A stretch of DNA of 64,000 bases. It comes from Cinnamomum chago (Eukaryota > Streptophyta > Magnoliopsida > Laurales > Lauraceae). The notes beneath the pieces were generated by a model. That model searched no databases and had not been told where the DNA came from. It was given only the letters and a program-made list of their open reading frames with translations. Below are positions 34,227-45,155 of this stretch, piece by piece. Location: assembly GCA_038049695.1 (NCBI GenBank), contig CP142458.1, positions 42,873,501 to 42,937,500 of the forward strand, written 5' to 3'. The translations under genes were made by a program, and so were the position numbers. Position 1 is the first letter of the stretch. Each line of letters opens with the position of its first letter.

Positions 34227-35077
34227 TGATGCAGAAATTGATGATGGTCTTATTTTTGTTAAGGCTAAAGGTTATTTGCAACAATGGGAGCATCCCAAGA
34301 TGGCCTGCAAGGGTCCCGTCAAGTTTTGATTGAAAACTTTGGCCCAAACAGCTAGGAATTGTGCTCAATTATGAAGAACAGGGACTGTTCGGAGAATAAC
34401 TCAAAAAACAGGGGTTGTTTTCAAATTTTCATAAATTTCGATGACCCAAAAAGACGTCTCACGTGCAGCATATTTGGGCAACAGGTTGGTTGGTCAAGCC
34501 CAGCCCAACCCACATGGATTCTCTACCACAAGTGTCGCCCAGAAGTTCCCCTTCAATTAGTTGCAGTCTGTACATAATCAAGTGGGACACATGGGTCCCA
34601 CAACTAGATTTGCACAAAAGGCATATGACAATGAGATTTTAAAAATATTTTGATTTTGATCAATTTTCTTAGTAAATTTTCATTGTTTTAATTTCAAAAC
34701 ACTATCTAAAAGTCCTAATTGTAATAGGTAAGTAGTTGCTAGGGTTTTTCTAGGGTTTTATGAGTCTTATGCACTATATAAAGGCATGTATGGGTCGTCG
34801 GTACTGTTCATGCTACAGTACAGTTTTCTGAAAATTATTCAATAAAGCACTGCTTGCTTTGTTTTCCTCTCCCTTGTGTCTTATTGATGCATGGTGATTG
34901 AGAAGGCTCATACATGTCAGTTTTTTTTTTTTTTGGTTTTTCAGCATTATTTCCTTCACCATTAAATTTCTGGATTTCTGTTTTCATCACTGCCTATCAG
35001 TGTGGTGGTTGGATATTTTCTGGTTTTGGTTACTTGGGCCCTAGACAATCTGATTGCCTCAAATCGGGACTGCGTTA
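34227..35077 (+). mobile_element. Solo LTR nested in the Tat-type LTR
   Basis: Comparison with the other Tat LTR shows an 851-bp insertion flanked by ACGGC (34222-34226 and 35078-35082). It starts TGATGCAG and ends TGCGTTA, i.e. TG...TA ends. TATATAAAGG at 34775-34784 and AATAAA at 34841 fit U3 and polyadenylation signals in plus orientation. No internal region or second LTR is present. Confidence 0.75.
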
Positions 35078-35999
35078 ACGGCCCAATCAGAAGCCAAGGA
35101 GTGAGAGTTACAAGCCAACACAATTATAGCATTAAACCATGTAACTCTTCCTATCATAGAGTTTAAATGCAATTAAAAGCCCATTATTCTCCAACGGCCA
35201 ATCAAAACTCAAGAAAAAGGAGTTCAAAAAAAAAAAACATAAATGAAAATGTGTAACTCTTCCCATCATTGAGCATTAATGCAATAAATGTATTTAAAGT
35301 CCATAAACTCCCCCCCATGGCCACCAAAAGCCTATAAAATTAAGGAGGTCATCTCCACCATTCCAAGACATGATGATGATGTGCAAATCTGAAAATAAAA
35401 GCTATACATCGTTGCAACGACGCTCCAACGACGATCACTCTACTTTTGGAGAAGCTCCGCAGCGACTACCACTACAAGGTGACCAAAGACGTTCCGGGGG
35501 CCACCCCCCAAGGCCTTCTCCTTTTATCTCAATGGCTTAGACGCGGCTTTCAGCCCGTCTACTTAGATTTTTATTGGATTTAGGACCTTTCCTTGGTCCT
35601 TATTCTCTAAAAATCTGAGGTTCAAGCGGAGCCAAGAAAATCAAAAGCATCATTTGTTATCATCTGAAGGATGACGACGAAGTCCAAACATGACTTGTGA
35701 CCGTCTATCTGAACGAGTCCCCGTAATCTTCTCCGAACTCAAATTTCCCTTTCTTCATTTTTATTGTATTTGTATTTTTTAAAGAGACATAAAAATCACA
35801 ACTCTTGTCTTTTCTTTTTTATAAGAATTGTAAATCGCTTTTCACGGCAAAAACATCGCCTTTCGGGGCAAACAAATAGAAATTGCCTTTGACGGTATCC
35901 AAATTCAAAATCACGTCTCTTTTCTTAATACAAGTGCAATGAAAGTTAGAAAAAAAACTAATTTTCTTTTCTACTTGTGAAGGTGGATCCATGGACATT

Positions 36000-38522
36000 A
36001 GGAAGGTCACCGTCATCTTTACTCAATTTTAGATTGACTTCTACAGGTGTATCAATAGGTGAAGAGTCATGGAGATCAGTAAGCTCAATAAGATCATACA
36101 TGTATTTGTGTTGATTAAGAAACAGGCCTTTGGGAGATTGATGCACTTTCAGCCCCAAAAAATAATGCAAGGGACCTAAATCATTCATATGGAAAGAATT
36201 CCTTAGAGACTTTTTGATAGACCTTATCATACCATCATCAGTGCCAGTGATAATAATGTCGTCAACATACATAAGGAGAACAGTAACACCAGTAAATGTT
36301 GTAGATCGCAAGGGCTTTGAGTAAAGCCACTCATGCATAGGCGACCCTTAAAAGTTTTGAACCAGGTCCGAGGAGCTTGCTTCAGACTGTAAAGAGACTT
36401 CCGTAGGTGACAGACAGATTTCTTAGATGGAGAGGTGACTCCCTGTGGTATCCGTATACAGATCTCTTTTTTCAGATCCCCATGGAGAAATGCATTTTTT
36501 ACATTCATTTGGTATAATGGCTAAGAGTTAAAGGCAGCAATGGCGAGAAGTAACTAAACTGTAGTCATTTTTACCACAGGTGCAAACGTCTCCTCGTAGT
36601 CAATCCCATATTCTTACCTGTTGCCGAGTGCCACGAGTCAAGCTTTGTGTCTATCCAATGAGCCAGCAGATTTAAGTTTAATTGAGTAGATCCATTTGCA
36701 ACCGATGGGTTTAACTGCTGAAGGACAATCCAAAATGTCCCATATGTGATTTTGATCCAATGCATCCAATTCTGCCCTCATAGCTTGGTTCCAACTATCA
36801 TGTTGTACTGCTTGCAAATAAGAACTTGGGATAGATACAGAAAAAAGGTTGTCATCAAGGAAGTGTGAGTGAATCCATACCGCTGAGGTGGTCTAGAAGT
36901 TCTTGAGGAGTGACGCAGGATATGAGGAGTTGTGGAACCGGTTGCAGGCGAAGGATGAGGAGGACAGGCAGCTGCAGTGGTAGGTTTTTCCCGACGATGA
37001 TAAACAAAGTCAGGATGAAACCTAATAACAGTTGTTTTATCTGAAAAACCTGGTAAGAGAGCAGGTGAAGATGGATGAGGACAATCTAAGTGAGTATGGA
37101 AAAAATACTGATTTTCATAGAAAATAACATTTTGAGAATCCCTAATGCGACGACCAATGGGATCATAACAAACAAAACCTCTTTGATTGGTGGCATAACC
37201 CAGAAATGCACACCGGCGAGATTGTGCGGTTAATTCTGTTTGTTCTGTGGGTGGTAGATGAACGAAGCAAACACAGCCAAAGGTATGTAGATGATCAAAC
37301 ACGGGATGATGACCAAACAATTTAAAATGCGGTGTTAATTGAGCAATGGTAGGTCATGGAAGACGGTTTATTAGATGTACTGCAGTGGTGAGAGCTTCAG
37401 CCCAAAAACGAGGAGGAATTGAAGATTCAATTAGTAGTGTTCCAGTTGCATCAAGGAGATGACTGTTTTTCTGTTCCGCGACTCCATTTTGTTGTGGAGT
37501 ATACAGACAAGTACGCTGAGAAATGATTCCTTTAGTCTTTAGGAAAGATTGAAAATCATTGGAAACATACTCTCCCGCTAAATCTGAGCACCAAGTTTTA
37601 ATGCATTTTGAAAATTGGGTTTCAAGATAGCTAAGAAAAAATTGAAATGCTTTAAGAACATCAGATTTAGAATGCTATAGATAAATCCAATTAAACCTGC
37701 TGTAGTCATCAATGAATGTAGCAAAGTACTTGAAATGTCCTTGGGAAAGGTGCGGAGCAATGCTGTTGTGAATTAAGTCAAAACATTCGGTGCTTCGTGT
37801 GGTGGACTGAGGAAAATGTAAAGTTTTACTTTTTACTAATTTACAAGCATCACATTCAAAAGAAACAGAATCAATAGTTTTATTTTATAATCCAGATTTA
37901 AATAAAGTAGACATTGTAGAAGCATTCGGAAAACCAAGCCTATTATGCCACAACCGAGAAAAACAAAACAACTGTTGTAAAGATTTATTATGAAGAAATG
38001 TAGACACTGGTAGGGAAAACAATCTGCCACGCTTAGGCCCCCTTGCGATCATTTCCCCCGACTCCTGGTCCTGCACAACACAACCAGAAGAAGAAAAAGA
38101 GATATTGTAATTATCATCAACAAGTTGACCAGCAGAAACTAAATTGGTAAAAAAATGAGGAGACACTAAAACATTGGTTAATGGTAATGGGTCAGGAGTA
38201 TTACCAACAGAGGTGATAAGAAGATGGTCTCCATTGGCAGTTTGAACAGTAAGATTACCAGTGTAAGGAACAACATGCTGTAATTTTGTGGGTGAAGATG
38301 TCATATGGTTACTTGTGCCAGAATCTAAGTACCACGTATGAGAAAGAGACGAATCAGTACCTGAGATGCTCATGGATGCTAAGGCATTGATAATCATTTG
38401 ATTTACTATATTAGGAGTGAGAAGAGCTGGAGACGCAGAGTGCATCCATGGCATTGATAATCATTTGATTTACCATATCAGGAGTGAGAAGAGCTGGAGA
38501 CGCAGAGTGTGAATGAGAAACC
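36000..38522 (-). pseudogene. Ty1/copia polyprotein, truncated at both ends
   Basis: Minus strand from a start-like MVSHSHSASPALL at 38522: protease WYLDSGTSNHMTSSPTKL (38340 region), GAG-pre-integrase WHNRLGFPNASTMSTL, integrase with TPQQNGVAEQKNSHLLDAT and FWAEALTTAVHLINRLP (about 37530-37380) followed by LHTFGCVCFVHLPP, then RT with [37 protein letters not shown] and DLGPLHYFLGLKV. It ends at LSKDDGDLPN (36000), where the Tat LTR sequence begins; RNase H is lost. Several stops, including TGA at 36640-36638. Most of gag is missing upstream. Confidence 0.85.
38384..38518 (-). repeat. 67-bp tandem duplication at the copia start codon region
   Basis: GCATTGATAATCATTTGATT... occurs at 38384-38450 and again at 38451-38518 with few differences. 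It duplicates the codons just after the apparent start of the truncated polyprotein. Confidence 0.8.
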
Positions 38523-38539
38523 ATGATGTGAAGAAGAAT

Positions 38540-38576
38540 CAGACCATAGTTAATTATAAGTAACTCTACTAAATAA
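38540..38576 (-). repeat. Short flank of the copia LTR left of the Mutator-like element
   Basis: AGTTAATTATAAGTAACTC...CTAAATAA matches 26381-26408 of the LTR at 25803-27283. Together with 45156-46012 it shows that one LTR was split by the Mutator-like insertion. Confidence 0.7.
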
Positions 38577-38619
38577 GGGTTGTGCTATTGGCACACAAAA
38601 TTTAACTTTTCCCACACAA
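38577..38619 (+). repeat. Left terminal inverted repeat of the Mutator-like element
   Basis: Begins GGGTTGTGCTATTGG and continues through CACACAAAATTTAACTTTTC to CCCACACAA. It matches the right end apart from two bases near the tip. Confidence 0.88.
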
Positions 38620-38934
38620 GGAAATTTGTTTTTTTTTTATTACATTCATGCCCCTTCATGAAATTACCAAAATAGACATATTCCAACTCTTACTCAAAAC
38701 CCATTTTCTTTTCACACACAAGTCTTCTTCCTCTCTCACTCATCTCAATATTCACGTTCTCCATCTTCTTCCTATCTACTCATCATTCCTATCTTCCTCC
38801 ATCTCATCTCTACTTACACAAGCTAGTCTTCTCCTATTCAAGCCATTTACTTTCTACTCTCACTCTCTACTTCTCTACTTCCTCCATCCACTTTTCTACT
38901 AATCTTCACTTACATTCCTCTACTTTCTAGTGCA

Positions 38935-41900
38935 ATGAAGGAAGAAAACAACAATCAAATTAACCAAAGTAGTATTGGAAAGGTCAGTTCCTTTGTTTGT
39001 TTGTGTTTTTTTATTTATTTTACCTCTTTTTCTAATTTTTTTCTCAACTGCAACGAGTTGCAGGTTCTCGATATGTACAGACTTTCAGGTCCGAACAAAT
39101 GGGCTTTGTTCGGACATTAAGGTCCGAACAAAATCCATTTGTTCGGACCTTAATGTCCGAACAAAATCCATTTGTTCGGACCTGAACTTCCGAACACTTA
39201 CAGTACTAAACATTTATTATGTATTTTTTGTAGGCCTCTACACAAGAGAGTCAGGTTGGATCGGAGTTTGTCATGGATTATACCAGTGAGTTTATAACTC
39301 AAGAGGTCTGTCTGATTGTGAATTTATTACTCAAATTATAAATATTTGTTCCTAAATTAATATAAAAATTGTTTACTGTAGATATTTCACAGTCGCGATT
39401 CGTTGATCAGTTGGGCTCGTGGTGTAGGACGGAAAAATGGGTTTGTCATTGTGATAAAGGTTTCAAATGCTGCTCGGATAGGTGTCAAACCTAGAGTACT
39501 CCTTGCATGCGAGAGAAGTGGACAATATAAGCATGAAGAGGGCCAAAAGCGAAAAAGGGTCAAACAAACCGGTTCAAAAAAATGTGGATGCCCTTTCTCA
39601 TTAAAGGGCATAAAGTTAGACTCAAATGATGGTTGGATGTTGGAGGTCACATGTGGCGTGCATAATCATTCGGCAGTAGAACATTTAGAGGGGCATTCTT
39701 TTGCAGGTAGATTATCAAAGGAGGAAACACAGTTGTTGGTTGATATGTCCAAGAGCATGGTTAGACCTAAAGAAATTTTGGTTACGTTGAAACAAAGAAG
39801 TGAATTAAACGTAACCACAATGAAGACAATATACAATGCACGCTACAGATATAAAGTTAATGATCGGGGTGGAAGAAGTCAGATGCAACAACTGCTTGGG
39901 AAGCTAACAGAGCATAATTACATTGAATGGCATAAGACTTGTGAGGACAGCGATACTGTAACTGACTTGATTTGGACGCACCCAAGCAGTTTAGATTTAT
40001 TACGTGCATTTCCACATGTTTTGATAATGGACTGCACTTACAAGACCAATCGTTATTGCATGCCTCTATTGGAGGTTGTTGGAGTCACATCCACAGACAT
40101 GACTTTTTCTGTATGCTTTGCATACCTTCATGCAGAACGCGAAGATAATTATGCATGGGCATTGGGTGTATTGCGGGAAATTATTGGTGATGGTATTCTT
40201 CCCGATGTCATTGTGACGGACAGAGAACTGTCACTCATGAACGCCATTAACAGAGTATTCCCGAGTGCAACTCATTTATTATGCAAATGGCATATTAATA
40301 GAAACGTATTGGCAAGATGCAAAAAGTTGTTTGAAACTAAAGAGAAATGGGACAGGTTTATTATGAGTTGGAATATGTTAGTGTCTTCATCAACAGAGGC
40401 AGAGTTTGGTGAACAACTACGTAAGCTAAATCAAGAATTCAGTACGTATCCTGCTGCACTCAACTACGTGAAGGGTAATTGGTTAGATCATTACAAGGAA
40501 AGATTTGTTTCCGCATGGACAGACAATAGTATCCATCTTGGGAATACTACATCGAACAGGTACTTTTAAAAAAAATCCAATTATTTGAGCCATATGCCTA
40601 TTAATTACTATGTCTCACCTCTTAACAATCATATGCAGGGTTGAGAGTTCACATGCACAGCTTAAGAGGCAGCTGGGATCGAGTCAAGGAAATTTTGAAG
40701 CGGTTTGGACTAAAATCCACAATTTGCTTGAGTTGCAGCATACCGGTATCAAAGCTTCATTTGAGAAAAGTAAGACAATTGTGCAACATAATTTCAAGCC
40801 GGCCGAATACAAAGAGCTTCGTGGTAATGTCTCTAAGAATGCACTTGAGAAAATCTTAACAGAAACCAAGAGAGCCAACCTAGTTGGAATTGACGCCATT
40901 GTTTGTGGTTGTGTTATTCGACACACACATGGATTACCCTGTGCGCATGAGATTGCAGAATATATAAGTCAAGGGCGGCCTATTCCTCTAAGTTGCATAC
41001 ATCCGCATTGGTGTAAGCTAGATATGTTGCCTACTGCCCCGTCAACAAGTTCTTCTATGGGCCTGGATTGTAAGGCTGATTTGCAGTTACTGGAAAAACG
41101 GTTCAATGAATATGATTCCACAAGAAAACTGCAACTTCTAAAGAAGATACGAGAACTATCAAAACCAGAAAGTACTCATTTGATAGAACCCGAAGTAAAA
41201 TCAAGAACAAGAGGTAGACCAAGTATGAAAGTTGACACATCAACTCGACGAGATCCAAGCGCGTTTGAGTTGGTATCGTCTGCACAGGATAGCTACTCTC
41301 CTAAATCAGTTGCAATGACAGAAGTTACAGATAAAGGACGGCTAAAATGCAAACCAAAGAGAAGAGAAAAGATTAGTGCAATTCGTACGAGGTCAAGGAG
41401 CATTAATAATTATGTTCTCTCATTTCCCGTGGGGTTGAGGCCTTACATTCAACATGTAAAGGACGTCGCAGCTGATGGTAACTGTGGATTCAGAGCCATC
41501 GCTGGTTTGGTTGGTCTAGCCGAGGATGAATGGAGACAAGTTAGGAGAGATTTATTACAAGAGTTGCTTGCACATGTAGACCACTACAAACAATTATATG
41601 CGGTGGAGAACAGAGTTGAGGAATTGGTGGAAGCATTATCATACTATGATGACAACCCAGGCTTGGACTATTGGATGACTATGCCTGACATGGGGCACCT
41701 CATAGCGTCTCGCTATAATTTGGTATTATACCACTTCAGCATAGAACAGTGTCTGACTTTCCTCCCATTGCGGTCTGTGCCTGTGCCGACACCTTCTCGG
41801 AACGAGCGAACAATAGGTTTTGTTAATCGGAATCATTTTGTTCAATTATTCTTAGTACCTGGTCATCCAATTCCGCCTATTGCAAATAAGTGGAGACAAT

Positions 41901-42013
41901 TTCATCACTCTTGTGCGAATGGTTGGGAGACTCCATACAGGGATCGGATTGTACAATTCAAACAGCTTGTAACTCCAGATGTATCAACATGTGAGACAAT
42001 TGATTTGGATTGA
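38935..42013 (+). CDS. Mutator-like transposase fused to an OTU cysteine protease domain
   Basis: Four exons join in frame: 38935-38982 (ATG, donor AAG/GTCAGT), 39234-39305, 39382-40559 and 40639-42013, giving about 890 aa with no internal stop. Exon 3 holds a FAR1/WRKY-GCM1-type DNA-binding segment (CGCPFSLKGIK ... VTCGVHNHS) and the MULE catalytic core: VLIMDCTYKTNRY (first Asp), DVIVTDRELSLMNAI (second Asp) and LLCKWHINRNVL. Exon 4 has a SWIM zinc finger (CGCVIRHTHGLPCAH), a basic linker, then an OTU domain: DVAADGNCGFRAIAG (Asp/Cys) and FVNRNHFVQLFL (His). It would cut and join element ends in the nucleus; the OTU part could remove ubiquitin or a ubiquitin-like tag. Introns 1 and 3 are short; intron 1 carries the palindrome array. 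The leader (38650-38934) is strongly C/T-rich. Confidence 0.9.
39081..39200. repeat. Left subterminal palindrome array (GGACCTnAAGGTCC type)
   Basis: Alternating AGGTCCGAACAAA and TTGTTCGGACCTnA segments (about five half-sites between 39088 and 39193) lie in transposase intron 1, 504-623 bp from the left end. The right-end counterpart is at 44468-44645. Confidence 0.75.
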
Positions 42014-42174
42014 ATAGAACTACCCGGTCATCCAAGGGGGTTTATGTTGATTGTAATGACTATGTTTAAACATTTGATGGAGTTTGGAATGTGTTTAATG
42101 ATTCGCTTTGATGTATTTAATGAATGCTTTGATGTATTTACAAATTTTAAAACTAATAGGATGTATTGATTTTC
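42014..42174. other. 3' untranslated stretch of the transposase gene
   Basis: AT-rich, with repeated TTGATGTATTTAATGAATG-like words, between the transposase stop and the palindrome. No canonical AATAAA was seen. Confidence 0.4.
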
Positions 42175-42352
42175 CCGGCTATTACAGGTTTTTAAAAGGT
42201 GATGGGTTACAGTTACTGTGTTCGGAAACACAGTGCTGAACAAACCCAGTTTGTTCAGCAACATAGGGCCGAACAAACAGGGTTTGTTCAGCACTGTGTT
42301 TCCGAACACAGTAACTGTAACCCATCACCTTTTAAAAACCTGTAATAGCCGG
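42175..42352. repeat. Perfect 73-nt inverted repeat with 32-nt spacer
   Basis: Arms 42175-42247 and 42280-42352 are exact reverse complements, base by base. The spacer 42248-42279 itself contains GTTTGTTC and GAACAAAC, so the whole 178 bp folds into one hairpin. The arms include TGTTCGGA and GAACAAA words related to the subterminal arrays. It lies between the 3' ends of two convergent genes. Confidence 0.95.
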
Positions 42353-42544
42353 CAAGAATACCATTTGATCTGAATTCTGTAACAATTCAAGCGTATTCAA
42401 ACATAAAATCAAAGGTAAAAAATAAACGAACAACCACTTTCCAAATAAACGATTACTTAAAAGAGGATCCAAGTCTTATAACAACCATTCAAATTACAAA
42501 CAAAAAAAAAATCTAAAGAAATACAAGCATTCATTTTCGTTTCA
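42353..42544. other. Short 3' flank of the PMD gene
   Basis: AT-rich with ATAAAC-type and poly-A runs; nothing else was recognised. It would be the 3' untranslated region of the minus-strand PMD gene. Confidence 0.4.
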
Positions 42545-44420
42545 TCAGTTGTTCCTTCCCCTTGTTGACCTGCTGCGGGTGTAAGTCTGTGAACTCATGT
42601 GGGGATGTCGAATGGTTCGTTGAGCATCGGCAATGGACATTCCCCGTAAAACGTGGGCAACCTGATTCACATGGGTATATAGTCCCCGTGGATCTTCAAC
42701 CCAATGGTCCTCACCCCTTTCAATCACTTCATCAAGAATTAATACTGCATCCGAATTACGATACTCGTAGTCCACCATATCGCTTGACTGTGCATCGTCT
42801 GGTAATGCCGCGAAATTAGAGTGATGATTTGGGTTTTGTAATATCCGGTACGAAATTTGTCTGTACCAATCCATATACCCGGGAACACAATCTGCAGGAC
42901 GCCTTACTGGTTGACTACGGTTCAATGCAGACAGTAGGTGATTAGGCCATCCCTCCCAAATTTGATTCATGTATTGATACGCGATATGGTAGTCACGGGC
43001 AGTCGGACCCCGCGTAGCGCGAATGGGGGCTAATGGCGGTGGAGGAATAGTTTGTACTCTCCCAAACTGTCTGAGCACCCTATCCGGATGATAAGGCTCA
43101 ACAACATCCATGCACTTGATGCATCCACAGTAGTATGCAACCTCGTTGAAAGGGTGATAGCGCCTAACATCACGATATGGGTCCCAAGTGACCTGAAAAT
43201 TGTGAATCCAAGTATAAGATATGAAAATACATAATACGGAATGATGACTTCATGTGATAGAAAATGAGTAAGAAAATTTGCGTAATTACCAAATCAGTGC
43301 TCATGGAATCAAGTCTCTCTCGTAATGACTGTAAAGGCGCAGACTCCCTACGAGGTACCCATCGATGGACCCGGAGTTGATTGGGCTGATAGTGAATGTT
43401 TGGAGTTGGAGCCAAACATTCGAAGTGCTCGTACACCCAAGCTTCAAGTAGAGTCAGGTAACCGGCAATTTGTTTAACTTCACGCCGGGTTGCTAACCCC
43501 AATTGCCTGTATAAGTATGCCAGTGCAGCAGTACCCCATGCATATGTACGTACGTTTTCCAAATCCACCAGATGTGTAAGAAATATGATCGGCACCCTTA
43601 TGCCACTCTTGTCTGTGAACAACGTACATCCCAGTAAGTACAGAAGGTAAGCTCTGACTGCACAATCAACCATCTCCTCTCCATCATCGTCAGACATTCC
43701 ACCAAACCTTTCCCGTAGCCACTCCAATCTAACAGATTGGCCCCGCACCTGGATCAGCTCATCATGTGCCTCTATGGGTTCTACTCCTAGTGCATCAACA
43801 AGGAGTGCTTGAGCTGCCTCATATGACATTCTTTCATTATACGAGACAGTCCGCCCCGTCACTGGGATGCCTATGATGGATGCAACATCATCTAAAGTGA
43901 TGGTCATCTCACCAAATGGCATGTGAAAGGTGTTAGTCTCAGGTTGCCACCTTTCCACAAAACCCGATACAATGATCTTATTGACAGAGCGGTATGATGC
44001 AGTAACTAAGGGAGCCAAACTGGATCTGGACATCCATTGCCTGAACCTATCAGACCCATTCAATTGCCATTGCCACAATGGCACTTTCTGACCATGGCTG
44101 AGACACTTCAGTGGTCCTCAATCCTGCAGTCAACAATTGATACATCATTATTGAATAAATTCACAACTTAATCAATCAATCAAACTTCATAGGAAACAAA
44201 CGAAACGCACCTCTCCACTCCAAATAAACCCAGCTATATGTGTATCAAAGCTGGTCAATAACGACCTATCCCGTGGCCCATGAGATGGTTGCTCTTCCAT
44301 CTCTGGTTGTTCTTCAACGTCCTCCTCACGAAGAACAGGTTCTTCTACCTCTTCCACTCGGTGGCGACGCCTTCTGTTTGAAGCAGTAGGTCGCACCCTA
44401 GAAGAGCTCGGTTGGTCCAT
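42545..44420 (-). CDS. PMD (plant mobile domain) gene of the Mutator-like element
   Basis: Minus-strand exons: 44420-44211 (MDQPSSSRVRP..., acidic/arginine-rich, ending SFDTHIAGFIWSGE), 44123-43290 and 43192-42545; phases fit. PMD features in order: GPLKCLSHGQKVPLWQW, the ETNTFHMPFGEMTITLDDVA core, TYAWGTAALAYLYRQLG, LEAWVYEHF, DRVLRQFGRVQTIPPPP and YMDWYRQISYRI, ending with a short basic tail: about 563 aa if read through. One TGA (44120-44118) interrupts just inside exon 2, after the acceptor; it is probably a mutated CGA. A 5' intron from a GTAAGT near 44743 to an acceptor near 44424 would contain the right palindrome array. Role in the element is unknown; cellular PMD proteins act in silencing and meristem maintenance. 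Confidence 0.8.
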
Positions 44421-44467
44421 ATCTGAAATAAAAATACAAACATTGTAGGATTATGGTGTTTCAAACA

Positions 44468-44645
44468 AAATGTTCGGATGTTTAGTTTCGAACAAAGTGA
44501 AATTGTTCGGACCTTCACTTCTGTTCGGACCTGAAGGTCCGAACAAATCACTTCTGTTCGGACCTGAAGGTCCGCACAAATCACTTTTGTTCGGACCTGA
44601 AGGTCCGAACAAATCATTTTTGTTCGGACTTTCAGGTCCGAACAG
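44468..44645. repeat. Right subterminal palindrome array
   Basis: Five near-35-bp units, each with TTCGGACCTGAAGGTCCGAA or a variant joined by CAAATCACTTnTG, lying 510-687 bp inside the right end and in the leader/intron of the PMD gene. An ORF across it (44345-44722, minus) is repeat translation. Confidence 0.8.
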
Positions 44646-45112
44646 ACCGTGCTTTCTGTGTGGGAAAATAAATGGCGATTATGGTGTACAACCAGCCCAA
44701 ATGCATGGAAAAACGTCACCATTGTTTGTAAAAACTTACATTGAATGAGAATCTATCCCCATAACAAGTTTTCATGAAAAACAAAGCTAATCTAAGATGG
44801 ATAAAATGGTAAAGAATGAATGGTGAAGAAAAATGAAATGACAATGGTGGAGATAGAGATTTACCTTTGAAAGAGGATATTATGTAGAGGATTGTGAACG
44901 CCAGAGTAACGCCGGAGTAACGCCGCCGGAGAAGTGGAGAGAGTGGGAAGAAAGGGGATCGGCTGATGTTGGTGAAGAGAAGGAAGGGGAAAACGTGCGT
45001 GTGTGTGGGGAAAGAAAGAGGGTAATGGAGGGAGGGGTAAAAACGAGATTTCTGCTGTGTGTGGAAAGAAAAAATGTCATTTTTAAATTATTGTGATGTG
45101 TGTGGAGAGAAA

Positions 45113-45155
45113 TTGTGTGGGAAAAGTTAAATTTTGTGTGCCAATAGCATGACCC
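45113..45155 (-). repeat. Right terminal inverted repeat of the Mutator-like element
   Basis: On the minus strand begins GGGTCATGCTATTGG and pairs with the left repeat for 43 bp; flanked by CTAAATAA. Confidence 0.88.

Larger units (their letters stand above)
32660..35993 (+). repeat. Tat-type LTR in the opposite orientation to 15907-18299
   Basis: Starts TGTTGACACC at 32660 and matches the left LTR along its length in inverted order: the near-148-bp tandem units, the GATTTTTCAAAAATC block (about 33840), the GATCGATCGAGAAATTGAC block (33978), a CCTATAAAA promoter (35331), the CCTTGGTCC block (35593) and the GCC/GGC mini-hairpins (35830-35915). It is interrupted by a solo LTR at 34227-35077. 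No PPT precedes it and no clear PBS follows, so it is a solo LTR or a remnant. Confidence 0.7.
38577..45155. mobile_element. Mutator-like element with transposase-OTU and PMD genes
   Basis: A 6579-bp element with 43-bp terminal inverted repeats differing at two positions and a flanking duplication CTAAATAA (38569-38576, 45156-45163); the ninth flanking base differs. It splits a copia LTR. It carries two convergent multi-exon genes: transposase with OTU domain (plus strand, 38935-42013) and a PMD gene (minus strand, 44420-42545). Palindrome arrays lie about 0.5 kb inside each end, and a perfect inverted repeat lies between the gene ends. The transposase has no stops or frameshifts, so the element may be autonomous or only recently inactive. 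Confidence 0.9.

Noticed and set aside
44345-44748. ORFs of 92 and 125 codons with SDLQVRT / FGPEGPN repeats
   Set aside because: Pure translation of the subterminal palindrome array on the two strands.
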